Origin: Megaustenia siamemsis
Taxonomy: Eukaryota > Mollusca > Gastropoda > Stylommatophora > Ariophantidae
DNA length: 64,000 nt
Assembly (NCBI GenBank): GCA_032433765.1
Contig: JAVIAB010000073.1
Coordinates: 60,175,552 to 60,239,551, forward strand
Direction: 5' to 3'
The notes below the pieces were generated by a model. The model worked only from the letters and a program-made list of their open reading frames with translations. It ran no database searches and was not told the origin of the DNA. Below are positions 1 through 11,659 of the stretch, piece after piece. Numbering within the stretch: position 1 is the stretch's first letter; the number at the start of each line of letters is the position of its first letter. The translations under genes and the position numbers were made by a program.

Positions 1-398
1 AAAAAAAGTGAATAACGAGATTGATGGCTACTGTGGAGTCGATGTGAATTGTGCACTTTCAAACCTGCATGTTTTTAAAATGAAATCTGTTATCAAATGG
101 ACATAATGAGTTATTTCGTGTGCGACTATTGATAATAACGTTCAAGGACTCAAATGCAGTTATTTATTTTAATCACCATTGAAGTTATTCGCTTTTAAAA
201 CTTCCCGCCCTCTGTTCTTTGATTACACTATGGCATGTAACAGCTGGTAGCAGATCGACGAAGTGTAAACATTTTCCGAGAAAAGATTAGCTCAGCACAT
301 ACGCAGGGGGTTTTGCGTATTCATATTTTGCTGTCTTTAATCCTTCGCACTTTAATAGTCATGGAATTATTTTATTTATGGCGAAAATATTTTCAACG

Positions 399-622
399 AA
401 AATATACACGGCTGTGGTCTTTCCTATAATTAGAAATAACAGAGATGTGCCCATAAATAACAGAGATATGAAAATATACACGGCTGTGGTCTTTCCTATA
501 ATTAGAAATAACAGAGATGTGCCCATTAATAACAGGGATATGAAAATATACACGGCTGTGGTCTTTCCTATAATTAGAAATAACAGAGATGTGCCCATAA
601 ATAACAGAGATATGAAAATATA
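399..622. repeat. 72-bp minisatellite, about 3.1 copies
   Basis: Units begin at 399, 471, 543 and 615 with AAAATATACACGG, so the period is 72 bp. Copies differ at only a few bases. Because 72 is a multiple of three, both strands stay open through the array, giving apparent proteins with no other support. Confidence 0.95.
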
Positions 623-839
623 ATCTGATAAATTACAACGCTTCTCAAAATGTTTCCTGTCGAGAAGCTCTATTATAATGGTCAAGTATCTAGTTATCCC
701 CTGTTACAATAACCATTTAACTTGGACTTTTATTAGTTGAGTAACCTTCGACCTGAACCTGAGTTGATTAACCTGATAAAATACTCTGTGTAACAATGAA
801 ATGAATTCAAGACTAACATTGAAATAAGAGAAATTACCA

Positions 840-1130
840 AAGATCTCATCTACAATTAAGGAACGAAGATGGACATATGTCGGACATGTGCTGAGAAGAG
901 ACAGCAAGAAAATCCCAAAATAGATTCTTCTATTGGAAACATCAGGATACAGAAAAAGAGTAAGACCTAAATAGACACTAAAAAGAACACTAATAAGAGA
1001 AGCAAAGTTGGTGGTCATAGACTCATTAGATAAGATCGAACGTCTCGCCCAGTCTAGAGATAGATGGCGAAAACCACTACAGGCTCTATGTGACGTCACA
1101 TGGCGCGGGAAGGATCAAGAACCTGCGACC
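840..1130 (+). mobile_element. LINE 3'-end coding remnant
   Basis: Plus-strand translation gives the typical C-terminal end of a non-LTR retrotransposon polyprotein: RRWTYVGHVLRRDSKK, then after a stop LLETSGYRKRVRPK, and later an arginine-rich IERLAQSRDRWRK stretch. At least two in-frame stops and the absence of a reverse transcriptase core show that it is a dead 5'-truncated fragment. A related minus-strand piece lies at 23040-23240. The family match rests on motif recognition only. Confidence 0.6.
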
Positions 1131-2798
1131 CCCATTTCTGGAAAAAAAAAGAAGCAAATAAGCTGCAGTCCTCAATGATTATAATCAGGTCATTTACGAC
1201 TTAGGTTTTTAATAATCGTCCACTTTATAATAGCTAAGTAACATGTGATCCCTATAATAATAGGCAAATATTGTACTCTTCTAAAAATATGCTCAAAACA
1301 ACGTGTTTATTGATTTGTAAATAAAGCATTCTATAGCGGTTGATATGAGTTTTTTGGTTCTTTGGTTATGGAAGGCCCAGGTATCAATGCAAACGAATTA
1401 AAATCCATAATTGCTCAACCGCCCGTGCCAGTGGAATCATCCGAATTACTAAATCATTCCCAAACAAAGAAAAGTAGCTGTAGTCCCCATCATCGCAGTC
1501 TCAACACGCGCCAAAAGACATAAGGCGAATCCGCACAGAAAGTGAACACAGCCAACTGTTATCTGCTATACGATATCATCATTCATCGTCAATTTGACAA
1601 ACTGTTGACATCAACAGTTTGATATGAGTGGCTCGGGACAACTATAGACAAACAAAAGATCAATGAACAAATAATCGATGCATCCAAACAGTTATACAAA
1701 CTCTCTAGTAGTATCACCCCGATAATTCCTAAGATATATCTCTGGATGATTATCTTTATTCCTCTAAAGCCAACACAATTTGTTTCAAGAGTCCATCCCG
1801 GCTTACAATATTGACTATTGTCCTTTGTAAAATCCCTGTAATCTATGGCTGACACGTGCAAACGTTTTATAATGCTCTCTTCTAATCATCTCCAAATGTG
1901 TGTCATGTCAATTCCAAATATTTCCACCGTTTTAATGCAGCCATCTCCTCATTAATATCAAAACTGCATTACTAAATGGGTCGCACATATGCCAAGGGTT
2001 TCTTGTTTCTTTCTTAAACAGCATCCGTGGTGTACTACGTCCAGACAGGTTTAACTTATCAAACGATTTTTACAGGTCTCTCCTAATCAATGGTTAGAGC
2101 TTAAATGACTGAATGCTATGAATGCTACAAATGTTTTCCAATCAGGTAACCATCAATATAGGCTGAAGGGCTAGTTCCTAATGCAATAAATGACAAGTTT
2201 CTAACCTGCAAACTATGTGTGGGCAGCACTTAGCATCGACATGTTCTCCAACCCCTCAGTAAAAATATTCATAAGAAGTATTGTAATATATAGTTTACAC
2301 TGAAATGAGATGACTAAGATGATGACTGTTGTGCGACAAGAGAAGACAGAGTCACAAATGACGATAAGAAGAAACAAGTTAGGGTCATAGAGTATTTGCT
2401 TTAAAAAAAAAAAAAAATGGCGCCAGTAATGATCACAGATATTTCTCTTATTTTATTTCTGACCCCAGGCTTCCACAGGGTAAGGTAACCATTAGAAAGC
2501 TAAGGACAACCCCAAATGTGACCTCATTAATCAACCGACGTCTGGGTAAACTGAATGTCGGCCAGTTCGTTGACTTAATACTCAAGGACGATCCTATCTG
2601 ATTAGAGCCGGGCATAATAAATTAACTTGGAATAACATTGATTTCTCTACAAAGGATTACGTTAATCTGTCCGTTGACACGAACCTCAACGTGATGACAT
2701 ATTTGACATCTGTCATTTTGTGATTTAACCTGAGATGTGAGATCTGTGAACTTTCTTGAGTTTAAAGCGTTCAAGGTTAGCCTGATCTGGTTTAATTT
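1131..2798. other. No recognisable feature
   Basis: AT-rich sequence with a poly(A) run at about 2402-2416. I see no coding region with domain character, no clear tandem repeat and no recognisable transposon end. Confidence 0.5.
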
Positions 2799-3112
2799 GA
2801 TCAAGAAAATCTGATTTGTCTGTCACAAGGTGCCTGGTCCCACAAACAAGATCAAGAATATCTGATTTGTCTATAACAAGGTTCCTGGCCCCACAAACAA
2901 GATCAAGAATATCTGATTTGTCTGTCACAAGGTGTCTGGCCCCACAAACAAGATCAAGAAAATCTGATTTGTCTGTCACAAGGTGTCTGGCCCCACGAAC
3001 AAGATCAAGAAAATCTGATTTGTCTGTCACAAGGTGCCTGGTCCCACAAATAAGATCAAGAAAATCTTATTTGTCTGTCACAAGGTGTCTGGCCCCACAA
3101 ACAAGATCAAGA
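2799..3112. repeat. 51-bp minisatellite, 6 copies
   Basis: Units start with GATCAAGAAAATCTGATTTG at 2799 and recur every 51 bp to 3105. The unit includes CACAAGGTGTCTGGCCCCAC. The period equals 17 codons, so open frames on both strands are an artefact of the array. Confidence 0.95.
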
Positions 3113-3171
3113 TATGTTGAGGTAGATATGGCAATATTTATAATTAGCAATGAAAACACATTTTAAATTTC

Positions 3172-3178
<7 letters not shown>

Positions 3179-3212
<34 letters not shown>
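3179..3212. repeat. (CT)n microsatellite
   Basis: Uninterrupted CT dinucleotides of about 34 bases. Confidence 0.97.
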
Positions 3213-3216
<4 letters not shown>

Positions 3217-3589
3217 CCAGACGTCCCTTCAGACAGCCACTCTATACTTCTACTGCAAGTCTCAGACTTCAGAATTTTATTCCCATTATATTATTCCCAT
3301 TATATATATTTATATATTTATACAAGCAGATTCAGCCACGAGAGAAGCTGTTCAGCAAAACAGCGTCAAGCATAAGACACGACAAAAAACTAAAACAGCT
3401 TCAAGCATAAGAAACTAATATTTGATAAAACTGCTGACTTACGATTGTTTGCTACTGACCGTCTTTCAAGACGCCAAAGGTTTTATATAAGTGTGCATGT
3501 GTGTCTGTGTGTATGAAATTATGACTCATATCGCCTGTCTTTAACAAAGTTCCAAGAATTTGGAAATTTAAAAAATTCGTAAAGAGTTC

Positions 3590-4300
3590 GCTAAACTACT
3601 GTTCAAATCATGTGTAATACCCATGCTAAAACATGGATGCGAGATCTGGGGATCAGTTAAGCTCTAGAAAAAAGACTAAATGCCGTTGAATGTAAGTGTC
3701 TACTAAAACATGGAAAGAATACAATTGGAAAGATAGTACACGAAATGAAACTGCGAGAAGAAACGAAACAAGAAAACCTGTCACATACGACGCTTAAGTA
3801 CGCTGGGAGCCGCGATAGCACAGTGGTTAGTGAACTGGACGACAAAAGACAAGAGGTAGAGTTCGATCCCAACCTACGGCTTCCGGGTTCACCCAGCCTT
3901 TAATGGGTACCTGATTTTTTTCAGGGAAAGTGAAGCGGCATGGGCGTAATACCAACCACATTACCCCAAAAATCATGTACCGAAGGTCTGTAAAATTTAT
4001 GGTCACTAACACCATATTCCCTATACGCCACCTGGCGTGCCGGGGTTACTTTACTTTACTTTTAAGTACGCTGGAAGTACTTCGGTCATGTCCTTAGAAC
4101 GGACGAAGAAAATTCACTTTCTAGACCTTCACACCTGACGGCAAGAGAAAACAAAGAACATCATCACTTTGTATAAGAGAACTTGTCACCCAGCACAGAG
4201 TTGGAGTTGTCTGTTGCTGGACGCTGCGGGACATGCTCAGGTGGGGATCTGAGCACATATGGACCTGCTGAGGAGTGCAATGATGATGACCCACAAATAA
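3590..4300 (+). mobile_element. LINE 3'-end remnant split by a SINE
   Basis: Plus-strand translation resembles a LINE C-terminus: LKHGCEIWGSVKL, then LNAVECKCLLKHGKN upstream of the SINE and KYFGHVLRTDEENSLSR after it. The coding sequence resumes directly after the SINE and one copy of its target-site duplication, so the SINE landed in an already present LINE fragment. In-frame stops are present. No reverse transcriptase core is included. Confidence 0.55.
3807..4061 (+). mobile_element. tRNA-derived SINE, copy S1
   Basis: The head GAGCCGCGATAGCACAGTGG carries a Pol III A-box-like segment and GAGTTCGATCCC a B-box-like segment. They are followed by a core (ACATTACCCCAAAAATCATG) and a 3' end rich in TACTTTACTTTACT. 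It is flanked by a perfect 13-bp target-site duplication TTAAGTACGCTGG at 3794-3806 and 4062-4074. SINEs are mobilised in trans by LINE machinery. Nine further copies of this family occur in the window. Confidence 0.92.
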
Positions 4301-5537
4301 GTCATTAACTCAAATAAGAACACAAGAAACTAAGAAAAACAATTAACATAGAGGCTTCAACTATGCGCTTAAGAACAAAACAAAACTCAGCAGTGGATCG
4401 TCAAACAAGAAGGGTTATCATCCTTGAGTGCAGTCTTCTGCTCGAGAGGTACTAACTAGCTTTAAATAGGACAATTTGATTGTTCATCCAAATGTGCTTA
4501 CCCACATTAAATTAAATATGATAACCCTGCTAAGAATGTGTACCCCACCTTATTGATCAAGCATTACCAAAAACAACAAAAAATGTAGCGTAAGAATGTG
4601 TGACAATATAGCATGCGACAATTTCTAACGCTAGTGACAGAAGATGGGTAAAGTGTGAAAGCGCATCTTAATTTCACAGCTTTAGAATTACAGAAATCAA
4701 ACATATTCGAAACTATGAACATTCATGATCGGGCTGTCTACAGAGTCGTGAGTCACTTAAATGTGGGTAATAAAAATGAGTATTAAAAAGATAGTGTTGG
4801 GCTTCATTTTGAATACAGAGAACCATCAGCCTTTCGCACTATTCCGTCGGGATGGGCCAAGGAAAAATGTAGAAAACATGGCAGCGTATGATCGGCAATG
4901 GACACCGAGTGATATTTAAGAGCAACTGTCAAAGTATAGGTTGAACCAAGCAGTATTTAAGTGATACTGTCAAAAAGGTAGGTTAGTTGAATCAAGCAGT
5001 ATTTAAGTGATACTATCAAAGGATAACTACTTAGGCTGAACTACAAAAAAAGAGCTCACAGAAATTCATAAACAGATGAACTGGTGTCATGAACAAACAA
5101 AAATTATTTGCATTTTGTAAATGAACGTTCTGTTTATTCTGCTCAGATACCATGTTGACTGTAACGACGCCTGCATACCAACGACCAAGCCAAACCCATA
5201 AATTCCATCTTTGAGTAGGAGTGTCAGGAAGACGTTCCACTCTACTGTGTAGTTTCACAGGAAGTTACATCCAGATACTACAGAAACATGTTCTGTTATT
5301 TATGCTGGACTTGTACACGGATGGGTGCTTATTTCATCATGACAAGGACCAAAAGCATACACCTCATACTACAACCACGGCTGCATCAGAAGAATTGGAC
5401 AGCTCTAAAGTGAGCCAGTCCAAACATAGATTCATTTGACAACTTGTGGGTACAACTCTAGAATTATTTTTCAAACAGTGGACTCAGGGTCGTTAAACAA
5501 ATGCAGAAAGAAGAACGATATTTGGATAGTCAGACCG
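4301..5537. other. No gene recognised; short imperfect repeat
   Basis: Mostly AT-rich sequence without a defensible gene. At about 4930-5025 there are two to three imperfect copies of a unit around 55 bp containing AAGCAGTATTTAAGTGATAC. Confidence 0.5.
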
Positions 5538-5770
5538 TTTTGATATCTCTAGATATGTGTGGTGATGGTCAGACTGTTTCGATATCTCTAGATATGTGTG
5601 GTGATGGTCAAACTGTTTCGATATCTCTAGATATGTGTGGTGATGGTCAAACTGTTTCGATATCTCTAGATATGTGTGGTGATGGTCAAACTGTTTCGAT
5701 ATCTCTAGATATGTGTGGTGACGGTCAGACTGTTTCGATATCTCTAGATATGAGTGGTGACGGTCAGATT
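5538..5770. repeat. 39-bp minisatellite, about 6 copies
   Basis: Units recur every 39 bp (for example 5542 and 5581). Each contains GATATCTCTAGATATG, an inverted repeat (ATATCT/AGATAT with a 2-bp spacer). The period is 13 codons, so both strands read open. Confidence 0.95.
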
Positions 5771-6219
5771 CACAATGGCCTGCGTAAACTTGCGTGCCAT
5801 GACGCAACCAAACTTGCCTTGCTAGAGAAGGCAACATTATATTGTATTGAAATCACTGTTAGTAGATAGGAAACATTCCTCTGGACACAGTTTTTCTTAT
5901 TTGCTTGCACATGAAGTAGTGAAAGTGTTACGGAACATTACTTGTATTGAAGACTGCAAATGGATTGATTGGGAGGTGAAGAGAAGAACGGATTTGATAG
6001 ATTCTGAGATTGTTAAATACGATGTCTTTGAACAGGAAGACGCTCCTATAGACAATTTCTACTGCCATTTTTACTCAGCTTAGTATTTTCTTTTAGTGGT
6101 ATCTATAAATAAATAGAAAAAAAATAGGAAAAACCCATCTTAACATGGTAATACGGCATGTGATCTATTTCTCTTCCTCTCATACAGTGCACAAAGATTA
6201 AAAGAGACAAGTGAGTGTG
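5771..6219. other. No recognisable feature
   Basis: A 78-codon plus-strand frame lies at 5847-6083 but shows no motif that I recognise and has no supporting context. AT-rich sequence follows. Confidence 0.4.
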
Positions 6220-6621
6220 TTAAAAAGCACAGTGAAGAGCAAAGCCTCTATCTAAACATACAGAAAACTGAGATAATGTCCGTTGACAAAACAAAAAACC
6301 AACCCAAAATCATCAACAGTGAAGTACTTGAACTTGTAATAAAATATGAATATCTGGGATCTGTTGTAACTTATAATGGAGACTGCCAGAAAGAGATCAA
6401 AAGAATATTAGCAACAGCAACATAAAATGAAGAACACGTAGCTCAATATCAACAAGGCAGTACAATTAAAATTACTAAGAACATGTAACTTCTCGATATC
6501 AGCATACGGTTGTAAATCATGGACAATCTCGCAAAAAAAAAAAAAAAACAGGGAAGAAATTTGATTCAGTCGAAACAAAATACTACTGAAAAATCTGTCA
6601 GGTACCTCGGATAATGAACAA

Positions 6622-6884
6622 GAACAATGAAGACACTAACATATTTAAACATAAAAAAGAACAATGAAGACATTAACATATTTAAACATGAAAAAGAACA
6701 ATGAAGACATTAACATATTTAAACATGAAAAAGAACAATGAAGACATTAACATATTTAAACATGAAAAAGAACAATGAAGACATTAACATATTTAAACAT
6801 GAAAAAGAACAATGAAGACATTAACATATTTAAACATGAAAAAGAACAATGAAGACATTAACATATTTAAACATGAAAAAGAAC
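6622..6884. repeat. 37-bp minisatellite inside LINE remnant, about 7 copies
   Basis: ACAATGAAGACATTAACA recurs every 37 bp (6661, 6698 and onward). The first units grade into the surrounding LINE coding sequence, which suggests that the array was born from it. Confidence 0.93.
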
Positions 6885-7065
6885 TGACTTATAGACACAA
6901 TTCTATAGAGGAAATTAAATTACTATGGCCAAAGTCAAAAGACACAGTGGCCTGGAAAGAAAAATAACGGAAGACATGGTTCCTGGAAGGCGCATCAAAT
7001 GCAGACCAAGAAGAAGGTGGTTTCAAGACAAGGAGACCTTGAACATGACAACAGAGAAAGTCTAA

Positions 7066-7605
7066 GAATTGGCTAGAGACAGTGATTCTTTCAGATGATC
7101 TGTGATGGATGCAATGTTCTGTTGGAGATCTGGCTAGAGACAAAGATTATTTCAGACGAGCTCTGATGAATGCAATGTTCTGTTGGAGATCTGGCTAGAG
7201 ACAAAGATTATTTCAAACGAGCTCTGATGAATGCAATGTTCTGTTGGAGATCTGGCTAGAGACAGAGATTATTTCAGACGAGCTCTGATGAATGCAATGT
7301 TCTGTTGGAGATCTGGCTAGAGACAAAGATTATTTCAGACGAGCTCTGATGAATACAATGTTCTGTTGGAAATCTGGCTAGAGACAATGATTATTTCAGA
7401 CGAGCTCTGATGAATGCAATGTTCTGTTGGAGATCTGGCTAGAGACAATGATTATTTCAGACGAGCTCTGATGAATGCAATGTTCTGTTTGAGATCTGGC
7501 TAGAGACAGAGATTATTTCAGACGAGCTCTGATGAATGCAATGTTCTGTTGGAGATCTGGCTAGAGACAGAGATTATTTCAGACGAGCTCTGATGAATGC
7601 AACGT
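7066..7605. repeat. 61-bp minisatellite derived from a LINE C-terminus, about 9 copies
   Basis: GATCTGGCTAGAGACA recurs every 61 bp (7127, 7188 and onward). Translating one unit gives LARDKDYFRRALMNAMFCWR, a typical LINE polyprotein tail. The period of 61 is not a multiple of three, so the frame shifts each unit and the array cannot encode a repeated peptide. Confidence 0.93.
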
Positions 7606-7811
7606 TTGGTAAAGTACATGTGACCTGATGATGGTTCATTTTTGGGGTCTGCCTGGTAGACAATAGAGCTGGAGAAAAGATACAAGACAACTTAAAAGAG
7701 GGATTTTGTAGGAAATCAACAGCTGGAATGATCAATAGATGAAAAGAATGAAATAGGCGCAAGCACCCACGTCAGCAGACGATAATTGATGATTATATAT
7801 ATAAAATATAC

Positions 7812-7953
7812 GGGAGCCGCGATAGCTCAGTGGTTAGTGAACTGAACTAAAAAGGACAAGAGGTAGGGTTCGATCCCAACTGACGGCTTCTGGGTTCACC
7901 CAGCCTTGGTTACGCCACTTGGCGTAACGGGGGTACTTTACTTTTACTTTTTT
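7812..7953 (+). mobile_element. tRNA-derived SINE, core-deleted copy S2
   Basis: The head GGGAGCCGCGATAGCTCAGT and box-B GGGTTCGATCCC are intact. The sequence then jumps from CACCCAGCCTT straight to the 3' end GGCGTAACGGGGGTACTTTA. The central core of about 120 bp found in the other copies is missing. A target-site duplication cannot be called in the AT-rich flanks. Confidence 0.88.
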
Positions 7954-7959
7954 AAATAT

Positions 7960-8070
7960 AATATATACATATATACATATGTATGCATGCATGTATGCAT
8001 GTATGTATGTATGTATGCATGCATGTGTTTATGTATGTATGAATATATGTATGTATGTACACACACGAAT
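7960..8070. repeat. (TATG)n-type microsatellite
   Basis: Imperfect TATG/CATG tetranucleotide runs directly 3' of the SINE tail. Confidence 0.85.
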
Positions 8071-8729
8071 GTATACAAACATATCTGGCTACTTATTTTT
8101 ACTTTACACTTCACGTGTACCGAAGCGTCTCTCTTCAAACAGCGCAACATGAATAAGTAATCATTATAAAACCTAGGCGTTGATTTCAATGAATGTTCTT
8201 CTGTCTGAGTTTATGCACGTCGCTTCTGGAAGTAATCCAATTCTGCTCTCTTTGTTTTTTTTTAACTTAGGCTCACTCTCACTCAAAAATCTGCTCATTC
8301 ATGTGGGTCACCTGACGTCTGAGTGCCAAACTTTTCTCGTCTTTCCCTCGTCCGTTGATTACATGTATATTCACGTGCTGAAGATATCAATCTTATAATA
8401 AAAACCAACATTTGAAAACTCTCATTGACTAATTGGCAGGTGTGTTTCTTGCTGGTCCAACATTTCGCTTTCTGGAATGAAAATTCTATTCCTTTAAAAC
8501 TATTATCTTTGCTAATGAAATTTCAGGCTGGTATAATCCACGTGAACGACTGGGAAAATCGACAGAGGCCTATTTAACGTGAGTGGCATCTGGGACCTGG
8601 ACATCGTCTCTCATTCTGTTATTTTTCTCTATTACTGTATTTTTGCCTCCTCTTTCATTTTCATTATCTACACATCTTTCGTTATTTTTAACTCGCTGTC
8701 TTTTCTTATTATCCGCTACAATCCTCGTT
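8071..8729. other. No recognisable feature
   Basis: Pyrimidine-rich and AT-rich sequence leading into the next array. I see no gene or transposon end. Confidence 0.45.
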
Positions 8730-9720
8730 GTAATCCCCCACTCCACTCAATTTAATCCTCTTCCTTCGCTTTAATTCCCCACTTTCCACGCTTTAATCCC
8801 ACACTCCCATTGTTTTAATCTCCCATTTCTCTCGTTTTAATCCCCCACTCCCCTCGCTTTAATCTCCCACTCCCTCATTTTAATCCCTACTCACTTCGCT
8901 TTAATCCCCACTGCCCTCGTTTTAATCCACCACTCCCCTCGCTTTAATCTTCCACTCCCTCATTTTAATCCCTACTCACTTCGCTTTAATCCCCACTGCC
9001 CTCGTTTTAATCCCCACAATCTGCTGACTTTAATCACCCACTTCCTTCGTTTTAATCTCCCATTCCCCTCACTTTAATCCCCACTCTCCTCGCTTAATCC
9101 CCAACTCCCCTCGCTTTAATTCCCCAGTTCCAACACTTCAATCCCCCCCCAACTTCAATCGCTTTAATCCCCCACTCCCCTCGCTTTAATCCCCCACTGC
9201 TCTCGCTTTAATCCCCTTCTACCATAACTTTAATTCTCCATTCTCCTCGCCTTAATCCACCACTGCCCTCGTTTTAATCTCCCCACCACCCATCGCTTTA
9301 ATCCCGCACTCCTCTCGCTTTAATCCCCCTCTCCTCGCCTTAGTCCCCCACTCTCCTCGTGTTAATCCTTCACTCCCCTCGACTTAATCCCACATTCTCC
9401 TCGCTTTAATCCCACACTCTCCTCGCTTGAATCCCCAATGCCCTCGTTTTAATCCATACACTCTCCTCACTTTAATTCCCCACTCCCCTCATTTTAGACC
9501 CACTGCCCTTGTTTTAATCCCCCACTCTCCTGGTTTGAATCCACCACTCCCCTTGTTTTAATCCTCTCTCTCTCCTCGCTTAATCCCACACTCCCCTCGC
9601 TTTAATCCCCACTCTCCTCGCTTTAATCCCCACTCTCCTCGCTTAATCCCCACCACCCCTTCGTTTTATAGCCCCACCCCCTCTCTTTAATCCCCCACTC
9701 CTCACTATTTAATCCCCAAC
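8730..9720. repeat. Degenerate 20-21-bp pyrimidine-rich array, about 46 units
   Basis: Units approximate CCCACTCCCCTCGCTTTAAT with variable C-run lengths and many substitutions. The plus strand is strongly purine-poor. Divergence between units is much higher than in the other arrays here, so it is probably old or not homogenising. Confidence 0.9.
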
Positions 9721-10284
9721 AGAATTCTTTTTTTAATCAAATACACATGTTTTTATAATTTAATGTCATGTTTTTTTTCTACAACCTACTGCTTTGCTTT
9801 TTTCTCTATTTGCACACCTATTTCTGTAACTTCAATATTTTAAAACATCTTCTCCGTCTTTGTTAGTCATCCACGTTCTTCCTTTAACCGCATAATTTCC
9901 CTGTTTTTGAATCACCAAAAATCACATTTTTAATCATCCACAAATTTCTGTTTATCAGAAACAGTCAGAAATAGCGAACACACAAATAGAGATACACATG
10001 TTCAGGTAATTTAGAGGATCTCTCATCTTTATAATGTGAGCCAAGTACCATCAAAGAATCATAACGTGAACACACCTACGGAATGAGTCACAGATCATGA
10101 CAAGTTGAACGCCAGCATTACAATTCAAAGGAGTGCATTGAAATATATCTTGTACAACTTCCGCGTCCAATCCCATCTCCGCATTCTAGATTTTACTGTC
10201 AAGTGACAGACTGTAGAGAAGGTTAAATATTAGACGCTATTAAGAATAAAATACAAACCAATATAAATGTTATTATATGTTACT
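9721..10284. other. No recognisable feature
   Basis: AT-rich sequence with T-runs. No coding or repeat structure is recognised. Confidence 0.45.
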
Positions 10285-10440
10285 TTCAATACATATTTGT
10301 AAGTATGTTGTATGTTTGTTCCATTAGAAGGCCCACTGAGCCGAAACGTCGTTCTGGTTTGTGTTGTGCACTTGTGACGTGAAGCTTTAACTATACTGCT
10401 GTTTTCTTTATTCTCTCATTTCTCCTCACAAACCAATATT
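10285..10440 (+). mobile_element. Dispersed element with GCCGAAACGTCG core, copy 1
   Basis: Shares TATGTTTGTTCC, AGCCGAAACGTCGTT and GTGAAGCTTTAACT with minus-strand copies at 33598-33904 and 40205-40690. The core at 10322-10347 resembles a degraded hammerhead-ribozyme-like block of the kind known from Penelope-like elements; here the CTGCTGA segment has become CATTAGA. The family assignment is tentative. Confidence 0.55.
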
Positions 10441-10789
10441 GTCATGTGTTTCATTATGGAGAACAACGAAAATATTGACTAAGGAAACCCGTAATATGTG
10501 AGACTAAGAGGCTAACATTAGACTACAAAGAAGGATCCGGATGGACGAAGCAAACGGCAACCGTAGCGGATTGGGGAGAAAACAAAGATCCAGGATAGCG
10601 CGCGCGTTAAGGAAGCCAGCTCATAGTATTAAAGACAGATACAGGTTTCAATATTTGAGAGGGAAATATATGGATATTACTGAAGTTAGCAGAGAAACAT
10701 TCATAAGAGAGAAACATTCTGCTTCTTCTTTCTTTCCTCTTTTGAATTTTGAGCGTCGAGGGGAGATATAATTTTCGGTCTTTTGCTCT
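10441..10789. other. No recognisable feature
   Basis: A 76-codon plus-strand frame at 10541-10771 shows no recognisable motif. Confidence 0.35.
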
Positions 10790-11040
10790 TCTGTTTGCCT
10801 CTGCTTTTTGTGCTCGCCAGCGTTTACCTCTGACGAAGTCCCTAGAGAGTAGGAACTGAATTTTGCGTGTTAATCCGTTTTTTCCTGGCATCCGTGTGCA
10901 CATGGGTCCCTCGCCGCACAGGCAGATAATTCCGTCTTCTGAGGTACTCATATTTTTTCCGTCGATGAGTAATTGACGTTTCATACCCGACTGAGACCAG
11001 GGTGGTTGCCGCAGAGAGAACTCACAAATAAATGTATAAT
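10790..11040. mobile_element. Unnamed dispersed repeat R2, copy 1
   Basis: About 240 bp with clear similarity to 41885-42390 (minus its SINE). Shared blocks include AAGTCCCTAGAGA, AGGAACTGAAT, TTGCGTGTTAA, GCACAGGCAGATAA and CGCAGAGAGAA. On the minus strand a long frame includes CLCGEGPMCTRMPGKNGLTR, and the second copy gives a similar peptide, so a decayed coding origin is possible. Confidence 0.7.
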
Positions 11041-11044
11041 AAAT

Positions 11045-11135
11045 ATTCAAATACCGGTGCAGCCAGGATTTCAACCCACAACTTATCTGCCTCGAGGCCG
11101 GTGTCTTGCCTCGAGACCAACCAGTCCCCCCTCTG
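11045..11135 (-). other. tRNA-like segment (possible SINE head)
   Basis: The minus strand has GACTGGTTGGTCTCGAGGC followed by GGGTTGAAATCC, spaced like Pol III A and B boxes. Pairing is poor and it is not a convincing tRNA gene. It directly follows repeat R2. Confidence 0.3.
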
Positions 11136-11276
11136 CTGCTGTTATGTTTCCTAGAGTTTATTCCGTCAATCCATCTTTTTCATGATCGGTCTTGGGTCTG
11201 GTGTTCTCGCAACGTTTATTGAAGGCTCGTTGTGTAGTGTTTTAATCTTTCTGCCCTATCACCTGGCCAGACCATT

Positions 11277-11640
11277 TTATCTGTTTTTTTCTTTATGTAT
11301 TCTAAGATAGGGATTATTACTCAGTTCTTCATTTCTGACATTGTCTCTCAGGCTGTTTCCTGTCATTCGTCTAAAACATTTAATATCAGTAGAGGGTATT
11401 TTCTGATTGTTCTTGCATCCAGAGTCTAGGATTGGCATTGGTAGCACAACGTTGGGATGAAGATTGTATTGTAGAGTGCCAGTTTTGCCTCTGGTGTTAT
11501 TTCCTTTGTTGGACAATAGTAGTGATAACTGTCCAATGATTTGACAAGCGTTGATGCATCTTGAGTCTATCTCTGCTGTTTGTGAATTGTAGTCTGTCAC
11601 TAGACTTTCCAGGTATTTACACTTTGAGAAATATTGAAAA
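11277..11640 (-). mobile_element. LINE remnant, C-terminal region
   Basis: The minus strand reads CKYLESLVTDYNSQTAEIDS, then ACQIIGQLSLLLSNKGNN, ILDSGCKN and CFRRMTGNSLRDNVRNEEL. This is the order seen after the reverse transcriptase thumb in many LINE polyproteins. It is open for about 118 codons, but the catalytic core is missing and the copy is truncated. Confidence 0.65.
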
Positions 11641-11659
11641 AATAAAAAAGACACCGTTA

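Larger units (their letters stand above)
6220..7610 (+). mobile_element. Decayed LINE, reverse transcriptase C-terminal half, internally amplified
   Basis: Plus-strand frames give LINE thumb-region signatures: LYLNIQKTEIMSVDK, then KYEYLGSVVTYNGDCQKE. After the 37-bp array come a decayed VPGRRIKCRPRRRW-like arginine-rich block (about 6980-7020) and ELARDSDSF. The C-terminal coding block LARDKDYFRRALMNAMFCWR has become the unit of the array at 7066-7605. Frame changes and stops are frequent, so the copy is dead. The LINE clade cannot be assigned from this part alone. Confidence 0.65.

Noticed and set aside
5501..5869. 122-codon plus-strand frame with a repeated SLDMCGDGQTVSI
   Set aside because: Product of the 39-bp minisatellite, with no independent coding evidence.
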